Source of the DNA: CAYOYH01 sp964408165
GTDB taxonomy: Bacteria; Patescibacteriota; Saccharimonadia; Saccharimonadales; CAYOYH01
Assembly (NCBI GenBank): GCA_964408165.1
Contig: CAYOYH010000041.1
Span: 1 to 6,486, forward strand
Direction: 5' to 3'
Length of the DNA stretch: 6,486 nucleotides
Part shown: piece after piece, positions 5,792 to 6,486 of the stretch
How positions within the stretch are numbered: position 1 is the stretch's first letter
How the letters are laid out: the number at the start of each line of letters is the position of its first letter
The notes under the pieces: generated by a model
Seen by the model: the letters and a program-made list of their open reading frames with translations, nothing else
What the model was told of the DNA's origin: nothing
The model's database searches: none
Made by a program: the position numbers and the translations under genes

Positions 5792-5833
5792 TAGATTCTA
5801 GAATCTAGAATCTGTCATCTATCGTCTAAAAAC
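5792..5833 (+). repeat. Heptad-phased repeat, block 2
   Basis: Six 7-nt units in register beginning TAGATTC, TAGAATC, TAGAATC, then TGTCATC, TATCGTC, TAAAAAC; the first base is T in all six. The first half is purine-leaning and self-palindromic (AGATTCTAGAATCT), the second pyrimidine-leaning. It starts three bases after the stop codon of the small membrane protein gene. Confidence 0.6.
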
Positions 5834-5842
5834 GGCAGCACG

Positions 5843-5966
5843 CCCCATCATTACTTTTGGTAGGCAAAAGGAATGTTCTTTTCAAAGCTTGTCCGCCTGC
5901 CGGCGGAAACCAAAAGACGCTCTTTCGGGAGCGTACCCCATCGTCACTTTTGGCAACAAAAGTGAC
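5843..5966. repeat. Cluster of four hairpins built on a repeated CCCCATC...CTTTTGG module
   Basis: Four hairpins in 124 bases: I at 5849-5875; II at 5892-5907 (TCCGCC-TGCC-GGCGGA, perfect 6 bp); III at 5917-5934 (ACGCTCT around a TTCG tetraloop, 7 bp with one wobble); IV at 5943-5966 (GTCACTTTTG around GCAA, perfect 10 bp). The 18 bases at 5843-5860 and 5936-5953 match at 16 positions and begin hairpins I and IV, so the module is duplicated. CTTTTGG (5854-5860) can also pair with CCAAAAG (5910-5916), enclosing hairpin II. UUCG and GNRA-type tetraloops are typical of folded RNA, but REP-like DNA palindromes are equally possible. Confidence 0.75.
5849..5875 (+). terminator. Hairpin I with T-rich tail, possible terminator
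   Basis: CATTACTTTTG pairs with CAAAAGGAATG over 11 positions with one A-G mismatch, around the loop GTAGG, and is followed by TTCTTTTC. It is the first hairpin downstream of the small membrane protein gene and could end its transcript. The same 18-base lead-in recurs before hairpin IV, so it may instead belong to the repeated palindromic element. Confidence 0.4.
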
Positions 5967-5987
5967 ATAAAACTGCTTGCCAGGGAC

Positions 5988-6002
5988 TCATAGTCACTAT
6001 GA
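5988..6002. repeat. 15-bp inverted repeat
   Basis: TCATAGT-C-ACTATGA is a perfect 7-bp inverted repeat around one base. It sits between the four-hairpin cluster and the nested inverted repeat and shares its last bases with the outer edge of the latter. It could be a protein-binding site or part of the larger structure. Confidence 0.5.
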
Positions 6003-6007
6003 CTAAG

Positions 6008-6110
6008 AAATAAAGGATTTACCTAGCCTGCGGAACTCCCCAGCACCTTTTCTTCAACGAAAAGGTGCTGGGTCAGACATCCTCGGCTCTAGACGATAAA
6101 TCCTTTATTT
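6008..6110. repeat. Nested inverted repeat: 14-bp outer arms enclosing a 14-bp hairpin
   Basis: Outer arms AAATAAAGGATTTA (6008-6021) and its exact reverse complement (6097-6110) enclose an inner perfect 14-bp hairpin, CCCAGCACCTTTTC (6039-6052) with its complement at 6059-6072 around the loop TTCAAC. Between them, AGCC (6025-6028) can pair with GGCT (6085-6088), so the intervening parts are also partly complementary. The outer stem can extend outward with one bulge and one mismatch (ATGA...TAA). There is no coding frame inside. It could be a structured RNA, a cruciform-forming site or a small non-autonomous mobile element; there is no transposase and I saw no clear target duplication. Confidence 0.75.
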
Positions 6111-6142
6111 ATTATCATCGGACTAATCGATGGCAAGGAATG

Positions 6143-6211
6143 GAAGTTAGAAGTTGGAAGTTAGAATATAGAATTCGGAAGACTAGGAAGAAAGGGGAGT
6201 AGGTAGATAGG
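6143..6211 (+). repeat. Heptad-phased repeat, block 3 (purine-rich)
   Basis: From 6143 the plus strand runs in 7-nt units GAAGTTA, GAAGTTG, GAAGTTA, GAATATA, GAATTCG, GAAGACT and then degenerates (AGGAAGA, GTAGGTA). The first six units all begin with GAA. It is almost pure purine plus T, lies between the nested inverted repeat and the AT-rich hairpin, and shares the GAAGTTG unit with the block in the atpA-atpG gap. Confidence 0.75.
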
Positions 6212-6256
6212 TAAAATTCTAATAAACGTGCTATAGCAACATTTATTAGAATTTTA
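6212..6256. repeat. 15-bp AT-rich hairpin with palindromic loop
   Basis: TAAAATTCTAATAAA (6212-6226) pairs perfectly with 6242-6256. The 15-base loop contains the palindrome TGCTATAGCA (6229-6238), so a small second stem can stack inside. Plus-strand T-rich sequence follows (TTTTCC), so weak terminator activity is possible, but the stem is nearly all A-T. Its arm length and AT content resemble the outer arms of the nested repeat 100 bases away. Confidence 0.65.
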
Positions 6257-6322
6257 TTTTCCAAGGGAGACTTTATTGCCGAGTTTTACCGCAGTTCACT
6301 AGGGTGCTACCCTGCAAGTAAG

Positions 6323-6486
6323 TGGGAAGTAGAATGTAGGAGTTGGGAGTTAGAGGGAGGGTTCGTAGCTAGAGTTCCGAGCTGCGGGACTCTAACTTTC
6401 CACTTTATAACTTTATAACTTTCAACTTAATATTTCCCATTTCCCATTTCCCATTTCCCATTTCCCATTTCCCATTTCCCATTTCC
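6323..6486. repeat. Heptad-phased fold-back repeat, block 4, ending in a perfect (ATTTCCC)n array
   Basis: A purine-rich arm (about 6323-6360; units such as GGAGTTG, GGAGTTA) is followed by a 9-bp hairpin (6370-6394, TAGAGTTCC/GGGACTCTA with one wobble, loop GAGCTGC). A pyrimidine-rich arm follows (CTCTAAC, CTTTATAA twice, CTTTCAA), leading into seven exact copies of ATTTCCC (6432-6480) and six bases of an eighth at the window edge. AGTTAGAG in the first arm is complementary to CTCTAACT in the second. The exact array must be young compared with the degenerate units. Its minus strand, (GGGAAAT)n, fits the G-quadruplex rule of four or more GGG runs with short loops. Confidence 0.85.

Noticed and set aside
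6002..6116. Insertion sequence or complete transposon bounded by the 14-bp inverted repeats
   Set aside because: Only about 100 bp lies between the arms, there is no transposase frame, and I saw no target-site duplication; a non-autonomous element remains possible.
5843..6256. CRISPR array
   Set aside because: The palindromic pieces differ in sequence and spacing, spacers of equal length are absent, and no cas gene is visible.
6432..6486. Eukaryotic-type telomere (TTTAGGG-like heptamer)
   Set aside because: The unit is GGGAAAT, not TTTAGGG, and the window is a bacterial operon; degenerate relatives of the repeat lie internally, so it is better read as an interspersed heptad repeat.
5790..6486. 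A tRNA or other standard RNA gene in the non-coding right end
   Set aside because: I looked for cloverleaf-like arms and a TTCGA-type T loop and saw none; hairpins there do not fit a tRNA layout.

Overview
The window carries most of an F1Fo ATP synthase operon on the minus strand, followed on the right by about 1.3 kb of accessory DNA that is mostly non-coding, repeat-rich and strongly palindromic. In transcription order (right to left) the operon is: AtpZ/AtpI-like membrane protein, atpB (a), atpE (c), atpF (b), atpH (delta), atpA (alpha), atpG (gamma), and the first five codons of atpD (beta), which runs off the left edge. This is the usual bacterial atp order. Together the genes build the membrane rotor and stator (a, b, c), the connecting stalks (delta, gamma) and the catalytic head (alpha, beta).

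The organism is a bacterium. I lean towards a Patescibacteria (CPR) type genome because the delta subunit is very short, the subunits are divergent, and degenerate 7-nt repeats lie between genes. This is inference, not proof. TGA ends atpB, atpF and atpG, so UGA is a normal stop here, which argues against the UGA-recoding CPR lineages.

Layout: 1-17 start of atpD; 47-913 atpG; 914-1114 an unusually long atpA-atpG gap filled with 7-nt-phased purine-rich repeats; 1115-2692 atpA; 2709-3083 atpH; 3080-3622 atpF; 3660-3923 atpE; 3979-4827 atpB; 4846-5172 AtpZ/AtpI-like. An extended -10 promoter (5150-5177, minus) overlaps a perfect 17-bp palindrome and the annotated start codon of the first gene. 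On the plus strand, 5237-5546 is a frameshifted, truncated alpha/beta-hydrolase remnant, and 5571-5789 encodes an unrecognised 72-residue two-helix membrane protein that looks leaderless.

From 5790 to the right edge (about 700 bp) I see no credible gene. The stretch holds at least seven hairpins or inverted repeats: four in series at 5849-5966, a nested 14+14 bp structure at 6008-6110, a 15-bp AT-rich hairpin at 6212-6256, and a 9-bp hairpin at 6370-6394. These are interleaved with four more blocks of the same 7-nt-phased repeat, ending in a perfect (ATTTCCC)n array at the window edge. The most interesting signal is this heptanucleotide-phased, fold-back repeat family, one member of which sits inside the ATP synthase operon.
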